Assembly (NCBI GenBank): GCA_003021905.1
Contig: PXPI01000099.1
Coordinates: forward strand, 1 to 64,000
Direction: 5' to 3'
DNA from: Cyanobacteria bacterium SW_9_44_58
Lineage (GTDB): Bacteria; Cyanobacteriota; Cyanobacteriia; Cyanobacteriales; Rubidibacteraceae
Length of the DNA: 64,000 bases
Under the pieces are notes generated by a model. That model was not told the DNA's origin. It did not search any database and saw only the letters and a list, made by a program, of their open reading frames with translations. Shown piece by piece: positions 10,368-19,900 of this stretch; positions within the stretch are counted from its first letter, which is position 1; each line of letters begins with the position of its first letter. Made by a program: the position numbers and the translations under genes.

Positions 10368-10466
10368 ATCTTAGCATAACAATTTTCGTAAAGTTTTACA
10401 AATTTTTTTTACAATTTTGGAAAACTACTAGCGAAAACAACCAATTCGTGTCCTGACTAGATAGGA

Positions 10467-11321
10467 TCAACGATCGCGCACCGCTTGCCGCATCACTTCT
10501 ACGGGCACGGATTGCTGCAGCCACAGTTCTAAGGCTTTTGCCCCCTGTTGAATCAACATTTCTAGACCATCAAACGCGATCGCGCCCCCAGTATCTTGGG
10601 CGAGTTGCAAAAAGCGAGTGGGACGAGGGGTATAAATTAAATCGTAAGCAATTGCCCCCTGCGGGAAATGTTTCAACGCGGCTTCTGCCACAGGGGAATC
10701 CTCGGTTTGGGGCGACATACCAATGGGGGTGGTATTCACCAATAACTGGGTTTGGGAAACCAGTTCCGGCAGGTTGTCCCAGACATAGATGTTAATCTCG
10801 GCAGTAAGCCCGGTATGGTTCCAACTTTGCTTAAATTGTTCCAATTTTTCTGTATTACGCCCCACTACAGCAATTTGGGAACAGCCTAATTTGGCGCAAC
10901 CGGCAATGATAGCTCTGGCAGCGCCTCCATTTCCCAGAATAACCGGGGTAATTGCTGACCAATCGCGATTGAGGGCAGCCAAAGGGGCAATAAACCCATC
11001 CACATCGGTATTGGTGCCTTCCCAGCCCTTTTCCGTGCGCCATACGGTATTGACGGCCCCCACTTGTTGGGCTTCGGGGGCCACGCGATCCAGGTAAGGA
11101 ATAATCGTTTGCTTGTGGGGAATCGTTGCATTAAATCCCACCAGATTAATCGCGGAAAATCCGGCTAAGGCTCGTTCTAAATCGCCTTTTTTCACAGGCA
11201 GCGGCACATAGACATAATCTTTTTCTAAATAATTCAGCACCGCATTGTGCATGACCGGCGATAAGGAATGTTCCACAGGATCCCCAATGACGCCTAATAA
11301 TTTTGTTTTCCCGGTAATCAT
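10467..11321 (-). CDS. aroE: shikimate dehydrogenase
   Basis: LLGVIGDPVEHSLSPVMHNAVL...GFNATIPHKQ...VNTTPIGMSP. Confidence 0.96.
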   Translation of the reverse strand: MITGKTKLLGVIGDPVEHSLSPVMHNAVLNYLEKDYVYVPLPVKKGDLERALAGFSAINLVGFNATIPHKQTIIPYLDRVAPEAQQVGAVNTVWRTEKGWEGTNTDVDGFIAPLAALNRDWSAITPVILGNGGAARAIIAGCAKLGCSQIAVVGRNTEKLEQFKQSWNHTGLTAEINIYVWDNLPELVSQTQLLVNTTPIGMSPQTEDSPVAEAALKHFPQGAIAYDLIYTPRPTRFLQLAQDTGGAIAFDGLEMLIQQGAKALELWLQQSVPVEVMRQAVRDR

Positions 11322-11369
11322 TGCGCTGAGTTACGATTGCTGCCGCTTAATGTTAGCACTTTTTTCCGA

Positions 11370-13367
11370 TTAATTCCGCAATAATTTTTCTCTCAATTTC
11401 TTCACGCGATCGCGCAGATTGGCAGCTTTTTCAAATTCTAAATTTTCTGCCGCTTCTTTCATTTCCGTTTCTAATTGTTCCACTAATGGCGGAATTTTAT
11501 CCAACGGCAAATCATCGGCTTGTTCATAAACTTGTTCTAATTGTTGTGCATTTAAACGTCGGGAAATATCGAGAAACGCAAGAATAGAATTATTTTGTTG
11601 TTTGGCAATGGGTTGCGGCGTGATGCCATGTTTTTGATTATATTCCGACTGAATTTTCCGCCGTCTTTCTGTTTCTTGGATGGCATTGTCCATGCTATCG
11701 GTTAACGTATCCGCATACAAAATGGCTTGCCCCTCTATATGACGTGCCGTTCGCCCAATGGTTTGAATTAATGAGCGTTCTGAACGCAAAAATCCTTCTT
11801 TATCGGCATCTAAAATTGCCACTAACGAAACTTCCGGTAAATCCAATCCTTCCCGCAATAAATTGACACCGACTAACACATCAAACTTGCCTTGTCTTAA
11901 ATCTTGCAAAATTTCAATGCGTTCAATGGAGTGAATTTCAGAATGCAAATAGCGAACTCGGATGTCCCGTTGTTCGCAATATTCGGTTAAATCTTCGGCC
12001 ATGCGTTTGGTTAAAGTCGTCACTAAAACGCGCTCATTTTTCGCCGCTCGTTCTTTAATTTCTCCTAAGAGATCATCAATTTGTCCTTCAGTAGGGCGCA
12101 CATAAATTTTCGGATCTAAAACGCCTGTGGGACGAATAATTTGTTCGGCAACATTTCCTTGTGATTGTTCCAATTCCCAATTCCCAGGGGTTGCAGAAAC
12201 AAAGATACATTGATTCACTTTTTGCCAAAATTCTTCTGCTTTTAAGGGACGATTGTCGGTAGCGCTGGGAAGGCGAAAGCCATGTTCCACTAAGACTTTT
12301 TTCCGAGATTGATCGCCATTATACATCCCTCTTAATTGCGGAACTGTTACGTGGGATTCATCCACCACTAATAACCAATCCTCGGGAAAATAATCCACTA
12401 AACATTCCGGGGGATCTCCGGCTTTTCGCCCAGCTAAATGACGGGAATAATTTTCCACCCCATTACAATATCCCACTTCTCTTAATAGTTCTAAATCATA
12501 TTTGGTGCGTTGTTCTAACCGTTGGGCTTCCAATAATTTTCCTTCGCTTTCCAATTCTTCTAAGCGTTGTTTTAATTCCGCTTCAATATTTTGACAAGCA
12601 ATTTCTAACTGATCATCGGGGGTAACAAAGTGACGCGCCGGATAAATATTAATGCCTTTCAAACTTTGTAAAACTTCGCCGGTTGTGGGATCAACGTAGC
12701 GTAAGGCATTCACTTCATCCCCAAAAAATTCCACGCGAACAATGCGATCTTCGTAAGCGGGAACAATTTCTAACACATCTCCTTTTAAACGGAATCTGCC
12801 TCGCTGCAACTCGGTATCATTGCGGAAATATTGAACCGAAACCAAATCTCGCAGCAATTGGCGCTGATCAAGTTCTTCCCCGACGCGCAACGGAATCGCT
12901 GCGTTTAAATATTCGCTGGGCATGCCTAAGCCATAAATGCAGCTGATGGAAGCAACCACAATGACATCGCGGCGTTCAAACAGCGATCGCGTGGCGGAAT
13001 GCCGCAGCATATCAATTTCTTCATTAATGGAAGCGGATTTTTCAATATAGGTATCGGAAACGGGAATATAGGCTTCCGGTTGATAATAGTCGTAATAACT
13101 AATAAAATACTCCACCGCATTGTTAGGAAAAAACTCCCGCAATTCGTTGCATAATTGCGCCGCCAACGTTTTATTATGGGCTAAAACTAATGTGGGTTTT
13201 CCAATTTTTTCAATGACATGGGCAATGCTATAGGTTTTCCCGGTTCCCGTTGCCCCCAGTAAAGTTTGAAAACGGTTTTGATGGCGTAAAAATTCCGTTA
13301 ACTGCGCGATCGCGGTCGGTTGATCGCCAGTGGGTTCATAAGAAGATTGTAATTGAAACTCAGACAT
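11370..13367 (-). CDS. uvrB: excinuclease ABC subunit B
   Basis: [37 protein letters not shown]...[12 protein letters not shown]...[10 protein letters not shown]-terminal UVR domain. Confidence 0.98.
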   Translation of the reverse strand: MSEFQLQSSYEPTGDQPTAIAQLTEFLRHQNRFQTLLGATGTGKTYSIAHVIEKIGKPTLVLAHNKTLAAQLCNELREFFPNNAVEYFISYYDYYQPEAYIPVSDTYIEKSASINEEIDMLRHSATRSLFERRDVIVVASISCIYGLGMPSEYLNAAIPLRVGEELDQRQLLRDLVSVQYFRNDTELQRGRFRLKGDVLEIVPAYEDRIVRVEFFGDEVNALRYVDPTTGEVLQSLKGINIYPARHFVTPDDQLEIACQNIEAELKQRLEELESEGKLLEAQRLEQRTKYDLELLREVGYCNGVENYSRHLAGRKAGDPPECLVDYFPEDWLLVVDESHVTVPQLRGMYNGDQSRKKVLVEHGFRLPSATDNRPLKAEEFWQKVNQCIFVSATPGNWELEQSQGNVAEQIIRPTGVLDPKIYVRPTEGQIDDLLGEIKERAAKNERVLVTTLTKRMAEDLTEYCEQRDIRVRYLHSEIHSIERIEILQDLRQGKFDVLVGVNLLREGLDLPEVSLVAILDADKEGFLRSERSLIQTIGRTARHIEGQAILYADTLTDSMDNAIQETERRRKIQSEYNQKHGITPQPIAKQQNNSILAFLDISRRLNAQQLEQVYEQADDLPLDKIPPLVEQLETEMKEAAENLEFEKAANLRDRVKKLREKLLRN

Positions 13368-13494
13368 ATTGATTCAATTTCGCGATTTGTTATTCAGAAA
13401 TTCAGCTGTAAAAACTTGCAACTTCCCCCATCAAAGCTGTTATAGGATTGATACTTAAGCATCCTTAAAAACGGAAAATTTTTAAGAATCAGCA

Positions 13495-13986
13495 ATGATG
13501 AACGATTTACCAATTAAACTCATTAACCAACAATTAATTGATACTGTAGCGAAACAAGCCCAAACCAGCGAGCGATTGCAAAAAAACTATAACTTTCATC
13601 AGTTGTCTGAGAAAGTCCAACGCTTCATCAACATTATGCAACCGGGAACTTATGTTCGTCCACACCGCCACTCTCGTCCGGAGGACATAAATGGGTTTGA
13701 GTTTTTTCTGGCCCTTCAAGGTAAAATTGGCGTATTGCTCTTTAACGACCGAGGCGATCTCATCCATCAAGAGCAGTTAAGCCCTCAGCAAAACAATTAT
13801 GGTATCGAAATTGCCGAAGGGACGTTTCACACGCTGGTTGCCTTAGCCCCCAACACGGTGATATTTGAATTGAAAGAGGGGCCCTACCTTGATCGCAATG
13901 ACAAAGCGTTTCTCTCCGATTTCCCGGAAGAGGGAACTGTTGCTGCCGAAGAACAGGTAAAAGCCTGGGAAGCCCAATTTGCCTAA
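13495..13986 (+). CDS. WbuC family cupin-fold protein
   Basis: MQPGTYVRPHRHSRPEDINGFEFFLALQGKIGVLLFNDRGDL...EIAEGTFHTLVAL. Confidence 0.88.
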   Translation: MMNDLPIKLINQQLIDTVAKQAQTSERLQKNYNFHQLSEKVQRFINIMQPGTYVRPHRHSRPEDINGFEFFLALQGKIGVLLFNDRGDLIHQEQLSPQQNNYGIEIAEGTFHTLVALAPNTVIFELKEGPYLDRNDKAFLSDFPEEGTVAAEEQVKAWEAQFA

Positions 13987-14012
13987 CACCTTTTTGATTG
14001 ACACTCCCCTAC

Positions 14013-15225
14013 CTAAAGGCGAGGGGATTCTTCATTCAACGACGTGACTTGCTCAGACAGGACTTGTCCTACCTGAGTAGTGATCTCATCTCCTGAAGCG
14101 TTTTCAGGGTCTAGCCCTGCCGTTCCCACGTGCCCCGTGGTACGAAGTCCTTCTCTCAGAATGTTGATGGCTGCGTTATGATCACGGTCTAAGATAGTTT
14201 CACAAGCACAAGCATGAGTTCTCGTGGACAGTGCTTTTTTAACAATTCGTCCACAATTAGAGCATTCTTCGCTCGTATATTGAGGCGGTACGGCTACTGT
14301 TGCTTTACCAAACTTATAGGCAAAGTATTCCAACCATATTCGGAATTGATACCAACCTACATCTGAGATTGATTTAGCAAGATTATGATTTTTCACTAAG
14401 TTTTTGACCTGTAAGTCTTCATAGGCGATGAAGTCGTTAGACAACACAACGCAACGCGCTATTCTCTTAGCGTGTTGCGTTGTGTTGTCTACTTATTCTC
14501 AGGTGTTTCTTAGCTAATCGTTGTCTTGCTTTCTTGCGATTAGATGAGCCTTTTTGTTTGCGAGATAGACGGCGATGGCTCCGTTTTAATTCCTCTTCTC
14601 CTTGACGGAAAAAACGAGGATTCGGTTCTTTATGTCCGTTACTATCAGTATAGAAATCAGTTAAGCCAACATCTAAACCAATAATTTGCTTGGTTGGCTC
14701 TACTTTTTCAGAGGCATCAACATTAATGCAAAACTGACAATAGTAGCCGTCAGCACGTCTAACCAAGCGAACCCGTTTGATTTGGTCTGGGGAATAAAAG
14801 TAGATATCTCGACTACCAATTAACTTAACTCTCCCAATATGGTTTTTATCGGTGAAAGTAATATGTTTTTTGGTATTAGGATCAAGTTTCCACCCCGTTA
14901 CCTTGTATTCAACGGAGCGATTATTCTTTTGAAACTGAGGATATCCTTTCTTCCCTTTAATTCCCGCTTTACAATTCTGATAAAAGCGATGAATAGCAGA
15001 CCAAGCACGTTCGGAGGAAGCTTGTCTTGCTTGCGCGTTGAGTTTTTTGGCAAAGCCAAACTCATCCCCTAACTGCTTACACAGTTTACTCAAGTCGTAC
15101 TTGTTTACGCCTTGATGATCCATCCAATAACGAACGCATTTATTCCGCACAAACTGAACAGTACGAATTGCTTCATCAATGGCAGAGTATTGAGTTTTAC
15201 TTGCTTTAACCTTATATATACTCAA
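14013..15225 (-). pseudogene. tnpB: RNA-guided endonuclease TnpB-family transposase, frameshifted (two ORFs 14467..15225 and 14013..14447)
   Basis: AIDEAIRTVQFVRNKCVRYWMD...GLDVGLTDFY (RuvC-I), SNDFIAYEDLQVKNLVKNH (RuvC-II), CSNCG...DRDHNAAINILREG (Zn finger/RuvC-III). The span of 1213 nt is 3n+1, consistent with a single +1 frameshift. Confidence 0.9.
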
Positions 15226-15247
15226 TTACAATATATACTCAATTACA
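15214..15247. repeat. perfect tandem duplication of 17 bp (atatatactcaattaca x2)
   Basis: 15214..15230 and 15231..15247 are identical and span the tnpB 5' end. Confidence 0.85.
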
Positions 15248-15423
15248 AACATACGCTACCTTATTGGCATAGCTTGATTATAACACAAAAGTTTGTTCGT
15301 TGTCGGGCTATTGAAGCCCTTAACTCATCCTCACCTCCGCTCCGGGCCTTATATCTTCTTCCTGAAGGAGAGAGGCGCGTGCGGCGACTTTCGGTAAGGT
15401 ATTAATTTTTCTAATTCATCTGT

Positions 15424-15520
15424 TGACACTCCCCTTCCTAGAAGAAAGGGGATTCTTGGTTCTGCGACGTGACTTGCTCAGACTGGACTTGTCCAACCTG
15501 AGTAGCGGTCTCGTCTTGGC
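15424..15520 (-). mobile_element. solo IS200/IS605 right-end remnant (3' tnpB/omegaRNA-like sequence)
   Basis: about 90 bp closely similar to 13998..14090 (tgacactccccttcct...ggggattcttgg..cgacgtgacttgctcaga.tggacttgtccaacctgagtag); no tnpB upstream. Confidence 0.8.
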
Positions 15521-15669
15521 ACAAGGCATAATTTTGTGCGAAATGGTTTCCAGTTCCTATAATGGAAGTAAATCCCAAAAAAAATATCAAGTTTAAAATC
15601 GGTAACGGAACGTGTTGATTGTGTTGAAAAAACACTTAAGTTACTAAAACTGCTATTAAGGAAATTACC

Positions 15670-16119
15670 ATGACCGAACAAGAAGCCCAAGAATTTGCTA
15701 CGCTAGAAGCGGAACAAGAGGAAACCGCCGCCGAAACTGCCTCGCAAACAACACAAAAAGAAAAACAAGAAACTAAGGCGGCTACTGGCAATCAACAAGC
15801 CCTTGCCCTCAAAACCGTCGGCAATCGTCCGGTAAGCGGCGGAAAACTTCAAATTTTTGGAACATTCCGCACCATGGGGGGAGATCGCCCCATTCTCGCT
15901 AGCCACTTGGATGTTGTGGAAACCTTCCGCACCATGGGAGGAGAACGTCCGATTTTTGCCGCCGAACTCCCCACAGTTGGCAATTTCTATTCTTCAGGAA
16001 GTCGCCCCATTGGCGCCAGTAAACTCAAAATTAGCGAAAACTATTCCAACTTTGGAAATCGTCCCATTGCCTCCAATCAAATTGATGATCCCACTATGTT
16101 GATGGGCTATATTGACTAA
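15670..16119 (+). CDS. uncharacterised protein with about five 20-aa GxRPI repeats
   Basis: GNRPVSGGKLQIFGTFRTMG/GDRPILASHLDVVETFRTMG/GERPIFAAELPTVGNFYSS/GSRPIGASKLKISENYSNF/GNRPIASNQ; followed by a strong terminator. Confidence 0.8.
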   Translation: MTEQEAQEFATLEAEQEETAAETASQTTQKEKQETKAATGNQQALALKTVGNRPVSGGKLQIFGTFRTMGGDRPILASHLDVVETFRTMGGERPIFAAELPTVGNFYSSGSRPIGASKLKISENYSNFGNRPIASNQIDDPTMLMGYID

Positions 16120-16157
16120 GTTTTTGAGCAAAAATTCTCGCTTAAAATGAGTTCATT

Positions 16158-16189
16158 CTCCCTTGTCTTTGTGGCAGGGGAGTTTTTTT
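16158..16189 (+). terminator. Rho-independent terminator CTCCCTTG..CAGGGGAG-TTTTTTT
   Basis: 8-bp stem (one G:U) plus 7 T. Confidence 0.8.
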
Positions 16190-16431
16190 GATCCTTATCT
16201 CTTGCGAGGGAAGCAGCGCGATCGCGCCTTTGCTATATTAACTAGAAACCCCCAAGCCAACTTAATCATTCCGAAGCAGTTGGTTGGGCGAAACGCCGGA
16301 AATTATTTCGATTTAGAAAATCGTCTGCCGGCTCAATTTTTCTATAAGAAACAATTATAAAGAACTTACAAAGAATAATTAATTTTTTATCTTGCCCAGC
16401 AATCTCTCATTGAGATAAATGAAAAAGGAGT

Positions 16432-16875
16432 TTGCCCATGCCATCAAAAAAAGAAATCATTGAACCAAAATTAACAGTTAATTTCCAAGCTGATTCATTA
16501 TACGCCACTCATCAACCCGTCTCTAAAGCAATGGGAAAATCAACACCCGTTATTGAACGAGAACTGAGGCGCATTCTTCCTAAAATTAATCCCGAACAGC
16601 GCCAAAGTGTTGCCCAACAGTTTCTTAAGTATCTGGGAAACAAAGGGATAGAAAAAACAACCCTCCAGAAAAAACTTTCCCTGGCCACGACTGATGCGGA
16701 ACAAATGAAGCTGGAAGAAATCACTAAATTAGCAACTTATGCCTATCAGCACTATCCTGATATTTTTCAAACCGTTCTCACCCAGCCTAATATTGTCCAG
16801 TTTTTAAGCCACCCCATACTATCGGCGATTGTTGGTATTATGGCAGCGAAATGGCTTAACCGATCTCCCAGTTAA
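16432..16875 (+). CDS. hypothetical protein with C-terminal hydrophobic segment
   Basis: single clean ORF upstream of the TamB-like gene; no family recognised. Confidence 0.65.
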   Translation: MPMPSKKEIIEPKLTVNFQADSLYATHQPVSKAMGKSTPVIERELRRILPKINPEQRQSVAQQFLKYLGNKGIEKTTLQKKLSLATTDAEQMKLEEITKLATYAYQHYPDIFQTVLTQPNIVQFLSHPILSAIVGIMAAKWLNRSPS

Positions 16876-16916
16876 CTTCCTCGTAAATCGATTTTTAACT
16901 ATTCTGCTACTTAGCA

Positions 16917-19900
16917 ATGACGTCTAACCACAATATGCAACTGGAGTCCTCCTCCAATCCTGAAGAGGTTCAATCTGAGCAGTCTCCGCCTCCTAAACCA
17001 ACCCCCCCCTGGTGGCGAGTTCTGTTGATTTTAATTCTATTGGGGCTAGGCGGCGGCGTTGCTTATACCTGGTATTTTATTTATTATCAATTATCTCCAA
17101 CTGTTGCAAAAAGTCTCAGTGAAATTCTGTCTCGTCCTGTGGAAGTGGGAGAAGTGGAATCTTTTTCTTTAACTTCTCTTGAATTTGGAGAAACCGTATT
17201 GCCGCCTAGCCCAGACCATTCGGAACAAGTCACGATTCCCAGCGTTGAAGTTGATTTTACCCCCCTCAAACTTCTCACTCAGCAAACCCTAGAACTTGAT
17301 GTCACGCTAGTTAGCCCAGATGCAACAATTGAGCAAACCAAGCAAGGGGAGTGGTTAACCACTAACTTGACAGTACAATCCCCAGGATTCATTGAATTTA
17401 AACTGGAAACGCTCAATGTTGAAAATGCTGATATTGCTGTTTCTTCCCGCAATCGGGAAGGGAAATTAAAAGCCCCCGTGAACCTGACCCTTGGTCAACT
17501 CAATAGTCAATTTCGAGATAATAATCAGCGCATTCAGTTTGAACTGGATCGCTTATCCGTTGCCAATACTCCAGGCAATTTGAATTTACAAGGAGAAGCC
17601 CGTCTCGAAAGCGGCGAAGTAGATTTAGCCGTCACCAGCAATAAATTAGCCATTGGCAGCTTAGCCCGATTAGTTCCGTCTCCCTTTGAAAAGATAGAAG
17701 GAAATCTAGATGCTGATACCGAGTTGAACCTATCCCTAGATGGAAATCTTCCCAGTTTCCAAGGAACTGCCGAATTCAATGAAGTTAACGCCAAGGTGGA
17801 TCAATTCAGCACTTCCATTACCGATACCAATGCCCAACTACGTCTTGCGGAACAAGATATTGTTGTCGAAAACTTTACAACGCAATTCGGCGGCATTGAG
17901 GCCACTGCCGGCGGAAAAATCAATCTTGCCCAGGGATATGATTTAACGGCTAATGTGAAACCGACGCCCATTTCCAGCCTCTTGTCCGCCGTTGAGATTC
18001 AACCGGATGTTCCGGTAAGTGGAACGATTCAAGCCAAGATTGACATTACCGGCGCCTTAGATAAGCCCCAAATCGATATTGCTGCCAGTAGTACCCAACC
18101 TATCCAGATTGATCAAGTTCAGTTTCAGCAGTTTCAAACCGCATTATCGCTTCAGGGAACAGAACTGGTTGTCGAAAATTTCCAAGCAACTTCGAATACA
18201 GGTGGCCAAATTGCCGCCCAAGGCAAAATCGGCTTAACCCCAGAACAAAAAATTGCCCTGGATGTGCGGCTTCAAAATGTTTCCGGCGAACTCATTCGTC
18301 CTTACCAACCGAACCTGCCTTCTAATTTAGGAACCCTCAATGCCTCGGGCAAAATAACCGGGGCTTTAAGCAAGTGGCAAAGTCTCCAAGCAGAGGGAAA
18401 AGCGACCCTTGCCATTGCTGAGGGAACTGTTACGTTACCGCAGCTGCAACTGTCAGAGGGTCGTGTCCAAGCCAAAATTCAGGTTAACCAACTGAAACCG
18501 CAACAACTGGCGCCGCAAGTACCGCCTCAGTTTCAAAACCCAGTTTCGGGACAATTTCGCCTCAATGCCAATTTAGCGGACTTTTCTCCGGAAAAAATTC
18601 GTCTGACAGGAGAAGGGGAATTAAAGGTTCCGCAAGGAGAAATCGCAGCAACTGCCGTAACGTTTAATGAGGGTCAGTTGAATGCCAATTTCACTCTCAC
18701 GAAAATTCCGTTAGCGTTACTTGCCCCGCAAACCCCTCCCGAGTTCAATGAATTGCTGTCGGCGCAATTAAATGTCAATGCTGATGTCGAAGCCTTTGAT
18801 CTGAATCAAATTCAAGGAACCAGTTCTGGATCACTTACCTTGACTAATGGCGATCGCGCTCAAGTCAACCTAAACAATCTCCGTCTCAACCAAGGCAACT
18901 GGCAAGGGAACATTCAAGCAAGCAATTTGAATCTTTACCGGTTGGTTCCCCAACTCCCGCAGCAATTCCAAAATTCCCGTTTCAATACGCAGCTGAAGGC
19001 TCAAGGAACCTTAGACAATCTTACCCCAAAAGGCATCACTGTCCGAGGAACTGGAGAAATTAATCAATTGTTGGGCGGAAAAATTACAGCAGATGTCTTG
19101 CGCCTGGAAAAGGGGAACTTTCAAATTGTTGCCTCTCCCGCCAATTTTGAACTTGCCCGGCTTTCAAACCAGCTTCAGGGCAAGGTTGGCGGCCAAGTTA
19201 CCGTTGGAGGCAATTTAAACAATCTCACTCCCGCAGGCATTAACGCCCAAGCCAACTTAGACTTTAGTCAAGGACTGGCTTTAATTGCCAATCCCCTTAC
19301 CACTCGCCTGCGTTGGGATGGGGAAAAAGTCATTTTAGAACAAGCCCAAGCCAAGAACTTTCAAGCTGAGGGAACCGTTGCCGTTAATCTCAACCAACAA
19401 GGACAAGAAATTATTGAACAATTTGATTTAACCGTCGATGCCCAGCAGTTGGACTTGTCCCAACTGCCCCTTCCCACTGCCCAACCCGTGGGGAAAATTG
19501 ATGTTAAAGGATTAGCCGACTTTTCCGGAAATCTGACCGGGACGCTGAATCAACCCCAAGTCCAAGGAACCATTGGCTTACAAAATTTTGCCGTGGAACG
19601 GTTTACTTTTGATTCCAAAATGACAGGGGGAATTCAGGTCAATTCCCAACAAGGGATTCAACTGAATTTAGTAGGCAATAGCCAAACCCCCGATCGCATT
19701 CAGTTGGCCTTGTCTTCGCCGCAACAGAAGCAGTTGCTGCCCTTAGAACCCGCCTCATTTGTCATTAAACGGGATAGCGCGATCGCGCAAGGAAAACGCC
19801 AAGGCCAAACCTTACAGGTCAATTTACAAGAACTGCCCTTGGATCTCCTGAAAGACTTTGCCCCACTTCCCAAAGAATTTGCCAATCAACCAGCTTCCGG

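Larger units (their letters stand above)
14000..15250 (-). mobile_element. IS200/IS605-superfamily element with only tnpB (approximate ends)
   Basis: tnpB plus right-end hairpin CCCCT..AGGGG followed by GTGTCAA next to the wbuC stop; no tnpA seen. Confidence 0.75.

Noticed and set aside
11370-13367. Antisense ORFs within uvrB
   Set aside because: Overlap a highly conserved gene; no independent evidence
15438-15690. Two overlapping minus-strand ORFs (65 and 70 aa)
   Set aside because: They run through the solo right-end remnant; the only recognisable part is the tnpB C-terminal TQVGQVQSEQVTSQNQES
16163-16360. 65-aa ORF after the GxRPI-repeat gene
   Set aside because: Starts inside the terminator stem-loop and contains a HIP1-derived RDRA stretch; weak protein evidence
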